The notes under the pieces are model-generated. The model did no database searches. It saw nothing but the letters and a program-made list of their open reading frames with translations, and was not told the DNA's origin. A stretch of 64,000 nucleotides of DNA from Sphingopyxis flava (lineage in GTDB: Bacteria; Pseudomonadota; Alphaproteobacteria; Sphingomonadales; Sphingomonadaceae), in the NCBI RefSeq assembly GCF_900168005.1, contig NZ_FUYP01000010.1, forward strand, positions 1 through 64,000, written 5' to 3'. This document shows, piece by piece, positions 43,633-52,573 of this stretch. The translations under genes and the position numbers were made by a program. The first letter of the stretch is position 1, and each line of letters begins with the position of its first letter.

Positions 43633-44841
43633 ATGACCAGCCCCACCGCCACCGAGACCGCGACGCTGGAGCGCGCCTCCGACGCGCCGATGCTCGCGCA
43701 GGTCGAGCGCTGGGCAGCGGTCAACAGCGGCACCGGCAACCTCGCAGGGCTGAAGACCGTCGCCGGACTCCTGGCCGACGCCTTTGCAGCGCTTCCCGGC
43801 GAAGTGCGGCTCGTCCCGCCCGCGCCTGTGGAAAGCGTCGATCCTGAGGGCACGGTGCAAGCGATCGAGCGGGGCGAACATCTTCACGTCCGCGTGCGGC
43901 CCGATGCTCCGGTGCAGCTGCTTCTTACCGGGCATATGGACACGGTGTTCGCCGCCGACCATCCCTTCCAGTCGCTCCGCTGGCTTGACGACGGCGTTCT
44001 CAACGGGCCCGGCACCGCCGACATGAAGGGCGGCATCGCAGTCATCCTTGCGGCGCTTTCGGCGCTCGAAGCGTCGCCTCTTGCGGACCGCGTCGGCTAT
44101 GACGTGATGATCAACAGCGACGAAGAAACGGGCAGTCACGCCTCGGCCGCCCTCATCGCCGCGCTCGCCGCGGGCAAGACCGCTGCCCTCACCTTCGAAC
44201 CCGCGCTTGCCGACGGCACGCTTGCAGGGGCGCGGCCCGGGAGCGGAAATTTCAGCATTCTCATCCACGGCCGCTCCGCCCATGCGGGCCGCAACCCTGA
44301 TGAGGGGCGCAATGCTCTCGTCGCCGCTGCCGACCTCGCATTACGCCTCAATGCGCTCAAATCGCTCGATCTCAAGGTCAATCCGGCGAAAATCGACGGA
44401 GGCGGCCCCAATAATGTCGTTCCCGACCAGGCCATCCTGCGCGTCAATCTCCGCCCCGCGAGCCTTGAAGCCATGGCCGCCGCCGAGGCCGCGCTGCGCA
44501 GCCATATTGCCGGCATCGAGCGCGACCATGACGTTCACTGCCACCTTCACGGCGGCTTCAACCGCCCGCCCAAGCCGCTCGACGCCGCAGCGACGCGTCT
44601 TTTCGAACTCGTGCGCGAATGCGGCGGGGCGCTCGGCATCGACATCGCATGGAAAGCGACCGGCGGCGTGTGCGACGGCAACAATATCGCCGCCTGCGGC
44701 ATCCCGGTCGTCGACACCATGGGTCCACGCGGAGGCGCTATTCACAGCGCCGACGAATTTCTGATCACCGGCAGCCTCGCCGAGCGGGCACAGCTGTCGG
44801 CGCTCGTCATGATGAGACTAGCAGAACGGGGGACCGTGTGA
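43633..44841 (+). CDS. M20 family metallo-hydrolase
   Basis: 402 residues from ATG 43633. Zinc ligands and catalytic residues are in L-T-G-H-M-D-T (H101, D103), G-P-G-T-A-D-M-K-G-G (D130) and N-S-D-E-E-T-G-S (E164/165). The dimerisation domain lies in the middle, with G-R-S-A-H-A-G-R-N. It resembles carboxypeptidase G2 and acyl-amino-acid hydrolases. Its stop overlaps astA, so it likely acts in the arginine succinyl pathway, perhaps instead of AstE; this is inferred. Confidence 0.88.
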   Translation: MTSPTATETATLERASDAPMLAQVERWAAVNSGTGNLAGLKTVAGLLADAFAALPGEVRLVPPAPVESVDPEGTVQAIERGEHLHVRVRPDAPVQLLLTGHMDTVFAADHPFQSLRWLDDGVLNGPGTADMKGGIAVILAALSALEASPLADRVGYDVMINSDEETGSHASAALIAALAAGKTAALTFEPALADGTLAGARPGSGNFSILIHGRSAHAGRNPDEGRNALVAAADLALRLNALKSLDLKVNPAKIDGGGPNNVVPDQAILRVNLRPASLEAMAAAEAALRSHIAGIERDHDVHCHLHGGFNRPPKPLDAAATRLFELVRECGGALGIDIAWKATGGVCDGNNIAACGIPVVDTMGPRGGAIHSADEFLITGSLAERAQLSALVMMRLAERGTV

Positions 44842-45839
44842 ACTATGTGATCCGGGCGGCCAGGCCGGGCGATTTGCAGAGCATATATGAGATGGCGAAG
44901 CTGACGGGCGGCGGTTTCACCAATCTTCCCCCCGACAAGAAGGCGCTTCGCGCCAAGCTCGAGCGCGCCGAGGCAAGCTTTGCCTCCGACAGGGAATATC
45001 CCTCGGACGAGCTCTACTTGCTCGTTCTGGAAGACAGCGACACGGGTGAAGTGCGCGGCACCTGCCAGATTTTCGGGCAGGTGGGCCAACGCTGGCCTTT
45101 CTATTCTTATCGTATCGGCACCGACAGCAAGCACAGCGAGCAGCTCGGCCGCACCTTCCACGCGCAGATCCTGATGCTCAGCAACGATCTTAACGGGGCG
45201 AGCGAGGTCGGCGGTCTCTTCCTCCACCCCGCGGCGCGCGCTGGCGGACTCGGGCTCTTGCTCGCGCGCTCACGTTATCTCTTCATCGCCCGCCACCGCG
45301 CGCGCTTCGGCGACCGCATACTTGCCGAGCTGCGCGGGGTCATCGATGAGGCGGGCGGCTCGCCCTTCTGGGACGGGGTCGCCGGCAAATTCTTCGGCAT
45401 GAGCTTCCAGGAAGCCGACCAGTTCAACGCGGTGCACGGCAACCAGTTCATCGCCGACCTCATGCCCAAGCACCCCGTCTATATCGCGATGCTGCCCGAA
45501 AGCGCGCGCGCGGTGATCGGCGTGCCCCACCCGAGCGGACGCGCCGCGATGCGGATGCTCGAGAATGAGGGCTTCGCCTTTGAAGATTATATCGACATCT
45601 TCGACGGCGGCCCCACCATGACCGCGCGTACCGACCAGGTGATGAGCGTGCGCGATGCGAAACATATCGAGGTCACCGGGATCGGCGAAGAGGGCGAGGA
45701 AGCGCTGATTGCGACCGGGCGGCTTGCTGACTTTCGCTGCTGCTTCGGAAAAGTCGGCGCCGATGGGACGATCGACGCCGACAGCGCCCGCTTGCTCCGC
45801 ATCGGGGCGGGCGATGGGGTCAGCTGGATCGGGCGCTAG
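44838..45839 (+). CDS. astA: arginine N-succinyltransferase
   Basis: 333 residues from a GTG at 44838 inside the stop of the M20 gene. AstA transfers succinyl from succinyl-CoA to arginine. The start V-I-R-A-A-R-P-G-D-L, the E-V-G-G-L-F-L-H-P segment near residue 117, R-Y-L-F-I-A-R-H-R-A-R-F-G, and F-F-G-M-S-F-Q-E-A-D are AstA markers. astB begins directly after the stop. Confidence 0.95.
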   Translation: MNYVIRAARPGDLQSIYEMAKLTGGGFTNLPPDKKALRAKLERAEASFASDREYPSDELYLLVLEDSDTGEVRGTCQIFGQVGQRWPFYSYRIGTDSKHSEQLGRTFHAQILMLSNDLNGASEVGGLFLHPAARAGGLGLLLARSRYLFIARHRARFGDRILAELRGVIDEAGGSPFWDGVAGKFFGMSFQEADQFNAVHGNQFIADLMPKHPVYIAMLPESARAVIGVPHPSGRAAMRMLENEGFAFEDYIDIFDGGPTMTARTDQVMSVRDAKHIEVTGIGEEGEEALIATGRLADFRCCFGKVGADGTIDADSARLLRIGAGDGVSWIGR

Positions 45840-47090
45840 ATGCTCACCGAAATCAACTTCGATGGCATCGTCGGCCCGACGCACAATTATGCAGGGCTGA
45901 GCCGCGGCAATATCGCCTCGGCAAGCCACGCCGGCAACGTCTCGCAGCCACGCGCGGCGGCGCTGCAAGGCATCGAGAAGATGCGCCACAATCTCGCACT
46001 CGGCTTGCCGCAGGGATTTCTGGTGCCGCTCGATCGCCCCGATATCACCTGGCTCGAGACGCTCGGGACGAGCCTCGAGGCCGCCGAGCCGCATCTCAGA
46101 GCGCAGGCCTGGTCGGCGTCGTCGATGTGGGCCGCCAACGCCGCGACCGTCTCGCCCGCGCCCGATAGCGGCGATGGCAAATGCCATCTCACCGTCGCCA
46201 ACCTCGTCACCATGCCGCACCGAAGCCACGAGTGGCAAGGCACGCTCGCCCAGCTGCGCATAGCCTTTGCCGACCCCGCCTTTGCGGTGCACGGCCCCGT
46301 CCCCGCCCCCTTCGGCGACGAGGGCGCGGCAAACCATATGCGGCTTTGCGCGGGGCACGGCGCGCCGGGCGTCGAGATTTTCGTCTATGGCATCGGCGGG
46401 GGGCGTTTCCCGGCGCGCCAGCATCTCGATGCTTCGAAAGCGATCGCGCGCCGCCACCGCCTCGATCCTGCACGCACCCTGTTCCTGCGCCAGTCGGACG
46501 TCGCGATTCAGGGCGGGGCCTTTCACAACGACGTCGTCGCGGTCGCGAATGAGCAGCTGCTCTTCACCCACCAGAGCGCGTTTCACGACCGCGAGGCGGC
46601 GCACGCCGAGATCCGGGCGGCCTTTCCCGAGGTCGAAATTGTCGAGGTGCCGTCCGCCGCTGTCAGCCTTGCGGACGCGGTCAAATCCTATCTTTTCAAC
46701 GCTCAGCTTGTGAGCCTTACAGAAGGCGGGGGCATGGGCCTCGTATTGCCGACCGAGGCGAAGGACACACCCGCGGTATGGAGCTGGCTTGAGACCATGG
46801 TAGCGGGGAACGGCCCGATCCGTCAGCTCCTCCCGGTTGATGTCCGTCAGTCGATGGCGAATGGCGGCGGTCCCGCCTGCCTCAGGCTGCGCGTTGTGGC
46901 CGATCCCGCGACAGTCGACCCGCGTTTTCTCGCCGATGAGGCGAAGCTCGACCGGATCGCAGCGGTGGTCGCAAGCCATTGGCCCGAGGCGATTGCGCCA
47001 GGCGATCTCGCATCGGCCGCGCTCGTGGCAGATGTGCGCAAGGCACGGGCTTCCCTCCTCGACGCGCTCGAACTCACCGCCCTCCTCTAA
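45840..47090 (+). CDS. astB: N-succinylarginine dihydrolase
   Basis: 416-residue enzyme that removes two ammonia and CO2 from succinylarginine to give succinylornithine. Typical wording: E-I-N-F-D-G-I-V-G-P-T-H-N-Y-A-G-L-S at the start, M-W-A-A-N-A-A-T-V-S-P, H-N-D-V-V-A-V-A-N, and S-M-A-N-G-G-G-P-A-C-L-R-L-R, which contains the catalytic Cys. It follows astA with no gap. astC, astD and astE are not in the window. Confidence 0.96.
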   Translation: MLTEINFDGIVGPTHNYAGLSRGNIASASHAGNVSQPRAAALQGIEKMRHNLALGLPQGFLVPLDRPDITWLETLGTSLEAAEPHLRAQAWSASSMWAANAATVSPAPDSGDGKCHLTVANLVTMPHRSHEWQGTLAQLRIAFADPAFAVHGPVPAPFGDEGAANHMRLCAGHGAPGVEIFVYGIGGGRFPARQHLDASKAIARRHRLDPARTLFLRQSDVAIQGGAFHNDVVAVANEQLLFTHQSAFHDREAAHAEIRAAFPEVEIVEVPSAAVSLADAVKSYLFNAQLVSLTEGGGMGLVLPTEAKDTPAVWSWLETMVAGNGPIRQLLPVDVRQSMANGGGPACLRLRVVADPATVDPRFLADEAKLDRIAAVVASHWPEAIAPGDLASAALVADVRKARASLLDALELTALL

Positions 47091-47113
47091 GAGACCTTGA
47101 GACGGACGCGAGG

Positions 47114-47142
47114 CTTGCCCCCGCCCCTTGCGATGCCTACAT
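47114..47142 (+). promoter_or_regulatory. RpoH-type promoter for hrcA-grpE
   Basis: CTTG (47114-47117), an 18-bp spacer and CCTACAT (47136-47142) fit the alphaproteobacterial heat-shock sigma pattern CTTG-N17/18-CYTATNT with one change. The implied transcript start is within a few bases of the hrcA ATG at 47150, and no ribosome site precedes that ATG. Confidence 0.5.
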
Positions 47143-47149
47143 CTTTCGC

Positions 47150-48193
47150 ATGACGACGCCGCCCATCACCGAACTCACCACGCGCGCGCGCGACGTGTTT
47201 CGGCTGGTTGTCGATGCCTATCTCGACACCGGACAGCCGGTCGGCTCGCGCACGCTCTCCAAGCTTGCAGCGCTCAATCTTTCGCCGGCCTCAATCCGCA
47301 ATGTGATGCAGGATCTCGAAGAACTCGGCCTTCTCGCCAGTCCGCACACAAGCGCTGGTCGGCTTCCCACCGAACAGGGACTGCGGCTCTTTGTCGACGG
47401 GATGATGCAGGTCGCTGAACCGAGCGCGGAGGACCGGGCGCAGATCGAGGCGAGTCTCGTCGACGCCGGCCCGATCGAAAGCGCGCTCGCCCAGGCGACC
47501 GCTGCGCTTTCCGGGCTCTCGGCCTGCGCCGGTCTCGTCCTGGTGCCCAAGCATGAGCGGTTGCTCAAGCAGGTCGCCTTCGTGCCGATGTCGGCGAACC
47601 AGGCGCTTGTCGTCCTCGTTGCAGACGACGGCACGGTCGAGAACCGGGTGATCGACATCCCGCCCGGTCTCCAGCCCTCGGCGCTGGTAGAGGCGGGCAA
47701 TTATATCTCGGCAATGCTCAGGGGGATGACACTCGCCGAGGCGCAGACACGCGTGCGGCGCGAGATCGAGGCCGAGCGCATCGCGATCGACCGCGCTGCC
47801 GCTGATCTTGTGTCACGCGGGCTCGCAATCTGGTCGTCGGATGGCGCCGACCGTCCGGTGCTGATCGTACGCGGACAGGCCAACCTGCTCGACGAAGCGG
47901 CAGTCGGCGACCTCGACCGGGTACGGCAGCTCCTCGACGAGCTAGAGACCAAGCAGGACATTGCGCAGCTTCTTGAAAGCGCGCGCGAAGGCAGCGCGAC
48001 CCGTATCTTCATCGGGTCGGAGAATAAGCTCTTTTCGCTCTCGGGCTCGTCGGTTATCGCCGCGCCCTATCGCGGATCGGATGGGCGCGTCGTCGGCGTC
48101 GTCGGGGTTATCGGCCCGACGCGCTTGAACTATGCGCGCATCGTACCCATGGTGGATTTCACCGCACAATCGCTCTCCAGACTGATACGATAG
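47150..48193 (+). CDS. hrcA: heat-inducible transcription repressor HrcA
   Basis: 347 residues from ATG 47150, the normal HrcA length. The N-terminal winged helix has D-A-Y-L-D-T-G-Q-P-V-G-S-R-T and S-P-A-S-I-R-N-V-M-Q-D-L-E; P-H-T-S-A-G-R-L-P-T follows. The C-terminal part ends with R-L-N-Y-A-R-I-V-P-M-V-D-F. HrcA binds CIRCE elements before groESL; no CIRCE was seen here. grpE follows 4 bp downstream. Confidence 0.96.
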   Translation: MTTPPITELTTRARDVFRLVVDAYLDTGQPVGSRTLSKLAALNLSPASIRNVMQDLEELGLLASPHTSAGRLPTEQGLRLFVDGMMQVAEPSAEDRAQIEASLVDAGPIESALAQATAALSGLSACAGLVLVPKHERLLKQVAFVPMSANQALVVLVADDGTVENRVIDIPPGLQPSALVEAGNYISAMLRGMTLAEAQTRVRREIEAERIAIDRAAADLVSRGLAIWSSDGADRPVLIVRGQANLLDEAAVGDLDRVRQLLDELETKQDIAQLLESAREGSATRIFIGSENKLFSLSGSSVIAAPYRGSDGRVVGVVGVIGPTRLNYARIVPMVDFTAQSLSRLIR

Positions 48194-48197
48194 GTTT

Positions 48198-48770
48198 ATG
48201 ACAAACACCGAAAATGAGACGCCCGTCGAAGACGGAACGCCCCTTGACGCTGAAACTGCCGAAGCCACTGCGGCCGATGCCCCTGCGGGCGAAGGCGAGC
48301 CGCAGGACGAGGCGGTAAAGCTTGCTGAACAGATCGCATCGCTGCAGCAGGACCTGCTCTACGCGCGCGCGGAGACGCAGAATGTCACCCGGCGCAAGGA
48401 CAAGGAAATCGCCGACGCGCATGCCTATGCTGCGACCAAATTTGCGCGCGACATCCTGTCGGTCGCGGACAATCTCGGCCGCGCGCTCGCCGCAATCGGC
48501 GATGAGCAGCGCGAGGACGAGAAGTTCAAGCCCTTTGTCGCAGGTCTCGAGGCGACCGAGCGCGAGCTGATGAGCGTCTTCGAACGCCACGGAATTACCC
48601 GCATTGCAGCGATCGGACTGCCGCTCGACCCCAACCAGCATCAGGCGATGCTCGAAGTTCCAAGCGACAAGGAGCCTGGCACGATCGTGCAGGAGATGCA
48701 GGCCGGCTACATGATGAAGGACCGTCTGCTGCGCCCCGCAATGGTGGGGGTTGCAAAGAAGGCGGACTGA
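48198..48770 (+). CDS. grpE: nucleotide exchange factor GrpE
   Basis: 190 residues. A long acidic N-terminus (1-38) precedes the coiled-coil dimer segment (about 40-90), followed by R-D-I-L-S-V-A-D-N-L-G-R-A-L and the C-terminal D-P-N-Q-H-Q-A-M near 154. GrpE releases ADP from DnaK. The hrcA-grpE pair is the standard order. dnaK and dnaJ are not in the window. Confidence 0.96.
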   Translation: MTNTENETPVEDGTPLDAETAEATAADAPAGEGEPQDEAVKLAEQIASLQQDLLYARAETQNVTRRKDKEIADAHAYAATKFARDILSVADNLGRALAAIGDEQREDEKFKPFVAGLEATERELMSVFERHGITRIAAIGLPLDPNQHQAMLEVPSDKEPGTIVQEMQAGYMMKDRLLRPAMVGVAKKAD

Positions 48771-48781
48771 GCGTGATGCGT

Positions 48782-48803
48782 CGCCCCAGCGAAAGCTGGG
48801 GCG
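48782..48803. repeat. 9-bp hairpin with GAAA loop
   Basis: CGCCCCAGC-GAAA-GCTGGGGCG is a perfect stem with a GNRA tetraloop between grpE and def. Its wording resembles intergenic hairpins seen repeatedly in sphingomonad genomes (general knowledge, not checked). Lacks a T-tract; may still end transcripts. Confidence 0.5.
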
Positions 48804-48861
48804 CGCTACCCTTCGATCAATGATTGTCGGCGACGCAGACTTTTTCGCCTAGCGACGGCGA

Positions 48862-49395
48862 TCAGGCCGCCTTGCGCATTTTGGCGAGCTTCTTGAGCAC
48901 CATTTCGCGCTTCAGACGCGACAGATGGTCGATGAAGAGAATGCCTTCCAGATGATCATGCTCGTGCTGGATGCATGTCGCCATGAGACCGGTCATGCGT
49001 TCGCGGTGATGATGGCCGTCCTCGTCCTGCCAATCGACCGTGACTTCGGCAGGGCGCGTCACCTCGGCATATTGCTCGGGGACCGACAGACAGCCTTCCT
49101 GATAGACGCTATGCTCTTCTGAGAAATCGGAGAAAACAGGATTGATGAAGACGCGCGGATTGCGGATCACGCGCTTGCCCTCTTCATCCTCCGGATCGAC
49201 TTCCTGAAGGTCGATCACGAGGATGCGCTTCGCCACCCCCACCTGAATCGCCGCAAGACCGATCCCGGGCGCGTCGTACATCGTCTCGAACATGTCGGAG
49301 ACGAGCTGCTTCAGCTCGGCGTCGAACCTCTCGACCGGTTTTGAAATGACGCGCAGCCGGGGGTCCGGGGTCTCTATGATGGGAAGCAGAGCCAT
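48862..49395 (-). CDS. def: peptide deformylase
   Basis: 177 residues from ATG 49395. The three motifs are G-I-G-L-A-A-I-Q (44-51), E-G-C-L-S-V-P (100-106) and Q-H-E-H-D-H-L-E-G (143-151), which supply the Cys and two His metal ligands and the catalytic Glu. It removes formyl groups from nascent proteins. Unlike many bacteria, fmt is not directly adjacent but lies 1.1 kb away on the other strand. Confidence 0.96.
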   Translation of the reverse strand: MALLPIIETPDPRLRVISKPVERFDAELKQLVSDMFETMYDAPGIGLAAIQVGVAKRILVIDLQEVDPEDEEGKRVIRNPRVFINPVFSDFSEEHSVYQEGCLSVPEQYAEVTRPAEVTVDWQDEDGHHHRERMTGLMATCIQHEHDHLEGILFIDHLSRLKREMVLKKLAKMRKAA

Positions 49396-49426
49396 GGGTG
49401 CGAGGTATGATCGCGGGGGCGCGGGG

Positions 49427-49839
49427 TCAAGGGGCTGCGCGTTTCTCGCAATCGAGATAGGGTTCGTCCAGAAGGATCGCAAAGCCACTCCCCGAGGCCA
49501 TTGCGCTCGATCCGCCCACCGGCGGGCAAAATATCGTAGCTTTTCGGCTTCGTGCGACCCGCTATAATCGATTGCCTGTCCGCGCGCTCCAGCTTGAACG
49601 CGGTCATCCGCGCGGCAAAATTTTCCAGTCGCTCCAAGCTTTTCTCGCGCTTCGAGGCTGCCGCTCTCTCCTGGGCGAAAATTGGAAAGCGACCATAGGT
49701 TCGCCGTCAGCCCTCACGGTTTCCCACGCACCTATGCCCATCGAGGAGCCCTTTTTCCGCTTTGCGATTTCACCCCCCGGTCGGATGAACATTCTTCGAG
49801 GAAGAACAAGCCGACAATAGCAGCACTGAGACGAGGCAT
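49427..49839 (-). pseudogene. decayed lipoprotein-like gene
   Basis: No single frame is open, but three successive frames give coding-looking pieces in order: a signal-like M-P-R-L-S-A-A-I-V-G-L-F-F-L with a following Cys (start 49839), then W-E-T-V-R-A-D-G-E-P-M-V-A-F, then an Ala/Lys/Arg helical part (R-L-E-N-F-A-A-R-M-T-A-F), and finally G-S-G-F-A-I-L-L-D-E-P-Y-L-D before TGA at 49427-49429. Two or three frameshifts are needed. The family was not recognised and the gene order in the ancestor is inferred. Confidence 0.42.
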
Positions 49840-49858
49840 ACCGATGGCAAGTTCATTG

Positions 49859-50455
49859 TCATCCCACCGGCCGCCTCGCCCGAAGCGCCTGCGCCAGCGT
49901 TCCTTCGTCGAGATAGTCGAGCTCGCCGCCGACCGGGAGGCCGTGTGCAAGCTGCGTCAGACGCACCGGATAGCTCTCGAGCCGCTCGGCGAGATAATGC
50001 GCGGTCGTCTGCCCCTCGAGCGTTGCGTTCATTGCGAGCACGACTTCATCGATGCCCCCCGCGGCGACGCGGCTTACAAGCGCGTCGATGCTGAGGTCCT
50101 GAGGCCGCACGCCCTCGAGCGCCGACAGCCGGCCGCCCAGCACATGATATTTGCCGGGAAAGAGCCGCGATTTGTCGAGCGCCCAAAGGTCCGACACCTC
50201 CTCGACGACGCACAGACTGCGCTGCTCGCGGCGCGGATCCGCGCAGATTGCGCATGGGTCCTGCGTGTCGACATTGCCGCATATCCCGCAGGTCACGAGG
50301 CGCTCCGACACGGTCTTGAGTGCAGCGAGAAGCGGCGCGAAGGCGGTCTCGCGCTTCTTCATAAGGTGCAACACGGCCCGCCGCGCCGAGCGCGGACCAA
50401 GGCCCGGGAGCCGGGCAAGTTGCTGGACGAGAGCTTCAATCTCTTGCGATGCCAT
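49859..50455 (-). CDS. recR: recombination protein RecR
   Basis: 198 residues from ATG 50455, typical length. A helix-hairpin-helix ([11 protein letters not shown]) is followed by the four-cysteine zinc site [16 protein letters not shown] (Cys 56, 59, 68, 71) and a Toprim domain. It works with RecF (also in this window) and RecO in gap repair. Divergent from fmt with 35 bp between the starts. Confidence 0.96.
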   Translation of the reverse strand: MASQEIEALVQQLARLPGLGPRSARRAVLHLMKKRETAFAPLLAALKTVSERLVTCGICGNVDTQDPCAICADPRREQRSLCVVEEVSDLWALDKSRLFPGKYHVLGGRLSALEGVRPQDLSIDALVSRVAAGGIDEVVLAMNATLEGQTTAHYLAERLESYPVRLTQLAHGLPVGGELDYLDEGTLAQALRARRPVG

Positions 50456-50490
50456 GACGGATGGTCTTAAGCGGCGCGCTGGAAATGACA

Positions 50491-51411
50491 ATGCGCATCG
50501 CCTTCATGGGAACGCCGCCCTTTGCGGTGCCGACGCTCGCCGCACTGCACGCGGCGGGGCATGAGATCGCGGCCGTCTATACCCAGCCGCCGCGTCCGGC
50601 GCAGCGCGGCAAGAAACTGCAGATGAGCGCGGTGCATCTCTGGGCCGAAGCCAACGGTCTTTTCGTGCGCACCCCGAAGAGCTTGAAGAGCGCTGAGGAA
50701 CAGTCGGACTTCGCCTCGCTCGACCTCGATGTCGCGGTGGTCGCGGCCTATGGCCTCATTCTTCCGCAGGCGATCCTCGATGCGCCGCGCGCGGGATGCC
50801 TCAACGTTCACGGCTCGATCCTCCCGCGCTGGCGCGGCGCGGCGCCGGTACAGCGCGCAATCCTCGCAGGAGACGCCGAGACGGGCGTGACGATCATGCA
50901 AATGGACGCCGGGCTCGACACCGGCGCGATGCGGCTGATCGGGCGCACACCAATCGGTCAAAAGACAGCGGGCGAACTCACCGACGAGCTCGCGGCGATG
51001 GGCGCGCAGCTGATGGTGAAGGCGCTGAGCGACCTTCACGCCTTTGCGCCCGAGCCGCAGCCCGAGGAAGGCGCAACCTATGCCGCGAAGATCGACAAGA
51101 GCGAGGCGCGGCTCGATTTTCTGACCAGCGCCGTGCAGGTCGAACGCCAGATCCGCGCTTTCAACCCCGCCCCAGGCGCGTTTTTCGAGCTCGAGGGTGA
51201 ACGCTACAAGCTGCTCGCAGCCGATGTGGTCCACCCGGCGGAAACAGTCGCCGGCGCGGCGCCGGGCGTGACCCTCGACGACGCGCTGACGGTCGCGTGC
51301 AATCCCGGCGCGATCCGCGCGAGGCGCGTGCAGCGGGCCGGCAAGCCGGCGATGGACGCAGCGGAACTCCTTCGCGGGCGCGCGATTCCCAAAGGGACAC
51401 GGCTCGCTTGA
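50491..51411 (+). CDS. fmt: methionyl-tRNA formyltransferase
   Basis: 306 residues from ATG 50491 (an ATG two codons upstream at 50485 is possible). The catalytic motif [16 protein letters not shown] (104-119) contains the Asn and His. [12 protein letters not shown] starts the Rossmann domain and a C-terminal OB-like domain follows. The stop overlaps the TTG start of truA. Confidence 0.96.
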   Translation: MRIAFMGTPPFAVPTLAALHAAGHEIAAVYTQPPRPAQRGKKLQMSAVHLWAEANGLFVRTPKSLKSAEEQSDFASLDLDVAVVAAYGLILPQAILDAPRAGCLNVHGSILPRWRGAAPVQRAILAGDAETGVTIMQMDAGLDTGAMRLIGRTPIGQKTAGELTDELAAMGAQLMVKALSDLHAFAPEPQPEEGATYAAKIDKSEARLDFLTSAVQVERQIRAFNPAPGAFFELEGERYKLLAADVVHPAETVAGAAPGVTLDDALTVACNPGAIRARRVQRAGKPAMDAAELLRGRAIPKGTRLA

Positions 51412-52148
51412 CCCGCTTCGCCCTCACCATCGAATTCGACGGCCGCCCTTTCATGGGCTGGCAGCGCCAATCGCATGGGCCGAGCGTCCAGCAGGCGATC
51501 GAGGAAGCGGCGACGCGCATTACCGGCGAGGACGCCGCCGTGCATGGCGCAGGACGCACCGATGCGGGCGTCCACGCGATCGCGATGCGCGCGCATGTCG
51601 ATATCGAAAAGCCGATCACGCCCTTCCGGCTGATGGAAGCCTTGAATGCGCAGCTTCGCCCCGCCCCGGTCGCGGTTCTCGCATGCGAGACGGTCGCCGA
51701 TAACTGGCATGCGCGCTTTTCGTGCATCGGACGCTCCTATGAATATCGCATCGTCAACCGCCGGGCGCCGCTGACCTGGGACAAGGGGCTATCGTGGCAG
51801 GTTGCAAAGCCGCTCGATGCCGGCGCGATGCACGGCGCCGCGCAGTTGCTCGTCGGCCGGCACGATTTCACGACGTTCCGCTCGGTGCACTGCCAGGCGG
51901 CAAGCCCGGTCAAGACCCTCGACCGGATCAGTGTCAGCCGCCATGGCGATGAGATCATCGTTGAAACCGCAGCGCGTAGCTTCCTCCACCATCAGGTGCG
52001 CTCGATGGTCGGCTGCCTCGTGATGGTTGGCGAAGGAAAATGGTCGGCGCGCGACCTCAAGGCAGCTCTCGGCGCCGCGAAGCGCAGTGCGCTCGGGCTG
52101 AATGCGCCGCCCGACGGGCTCTATTTCGTTGAAGCACGATATCCGTAG
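51408..52148 (+). CDS. truA: tRNA pseudouridine synthase A
   Basis: 246 residues from a TTG at 51408 whose last two bases are in the fmt stop codon; AAAGGGA lies about 12 bp upstream and no later start keeps the first strand. Catalytic Asp52 is in A-G-R-T-D-A-G-V-H. The H-D-F-T-T-F-R and [11 protein letters not shown] segments are conserved. It makes pseudouridine at positions 38-40 of tRNAs. fmt-truA is a common pair. Confidence 0.95.
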   Translation: MTRFALTIEFDGRPFMGWQRQSHGPSVQQAIEEAATRITGEDAAVHGAGRTDAGVHAIAMRAHVDIEKPITPFRLMEALNAQLRPAPVAVLACETVADNWHARFSCIGRSYEYRIVNRRAPLTWDKGLSWQVAKPLDAGAMHGAAQLLVGRHDFTTFRSVHCQAASPVKTLDRISVSRHGDEIIVETAARSFLHHQVRSMVGCLVMVGEGKWSARDLKAALGAAKRSALGLNAPPDGLYFVEARYP

Positions 52149-52523
52149 GGCAAGCCGGATGCGATCGGTCACGTGCCCTGCCCTTCCATAATCGCCGTTT
52201 CAAGATACACATTGGGCCGGGCGCAGGATTCGCATCGAAGAACCGGGGGATAGCTGCCACCGGCCTGATCCCACGTAGATCAAGCGGCGATTTTTTTGAG
52301 AAGGTCATCCTTCTTCGGCACAAGGACCCCGAGGGATGCAGCGGAAAGCAAACAGCATTCCGGCCAATATCTATCGCGCGATCATTCGCGATGCTCAGAA
52401 GGATTAGGGAACTGCCGTCATGGCCGTACCCGGCGCTGCCGAATTGACAGCAGCTGGGGAAACGCCGTTTGCAGCGTCGCTCGGATTTCCGGACGAGCGC
52501 CTGAGCGCGGAACCGCCTACGGA
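52149..52523. other. intergenic region between convergent truA and carD
   Basis: About 375 bp without a convincing gene. A 23-codon frame with ATG at 52336 behind GAGGG is seen but is too short to support. Slightly AT-rich in the first half. A terminator for carD closes the region. Confidence 0.5.
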
Positions 52524-52557
52524 AAAAGGGCGGCCCTCTCGAACCGCCCTTCCTTTA
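52524..52557 (-). terminator. carD terminator
   Basis: AAGGGCGG (52526-52533) pairs with CCGCCCTT (52544-52551) around a 10-nt loop, with TTTTTCC on the minus strand. It sits 17 bp behind the carD stop. Confidence 0.8.
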
Positions 52558-52573
52558 TAGCCTTACGAGACGC

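Noticed and set aside
43015-44283. Long minus-strand open frame of about 420 codons
   Set aside because: Most of it is antisense to the M20 hydrolase gene with its codon positions shifted. Only the part below 43498 carries real, frame-broken cation-efflux sequence.
45270-46979. 569-codon minus-strand open frame over astA and astB
   Set aside because: High-GC shadow. The plus-strand genes have full family motifs and the antisense product has none.
47091-47149. CIRCE element for HrcA autoregulation
   Set aside because: No TTAGCACTC-N9-GAGTGCTAA-like repeat is visible in the gap between astB and hrcA.
52336-52407. 23-codon frame with ATG behind GAGGG between truA and carD
   Set aside because: Too short, with no conserved feature; nothing else supports it.
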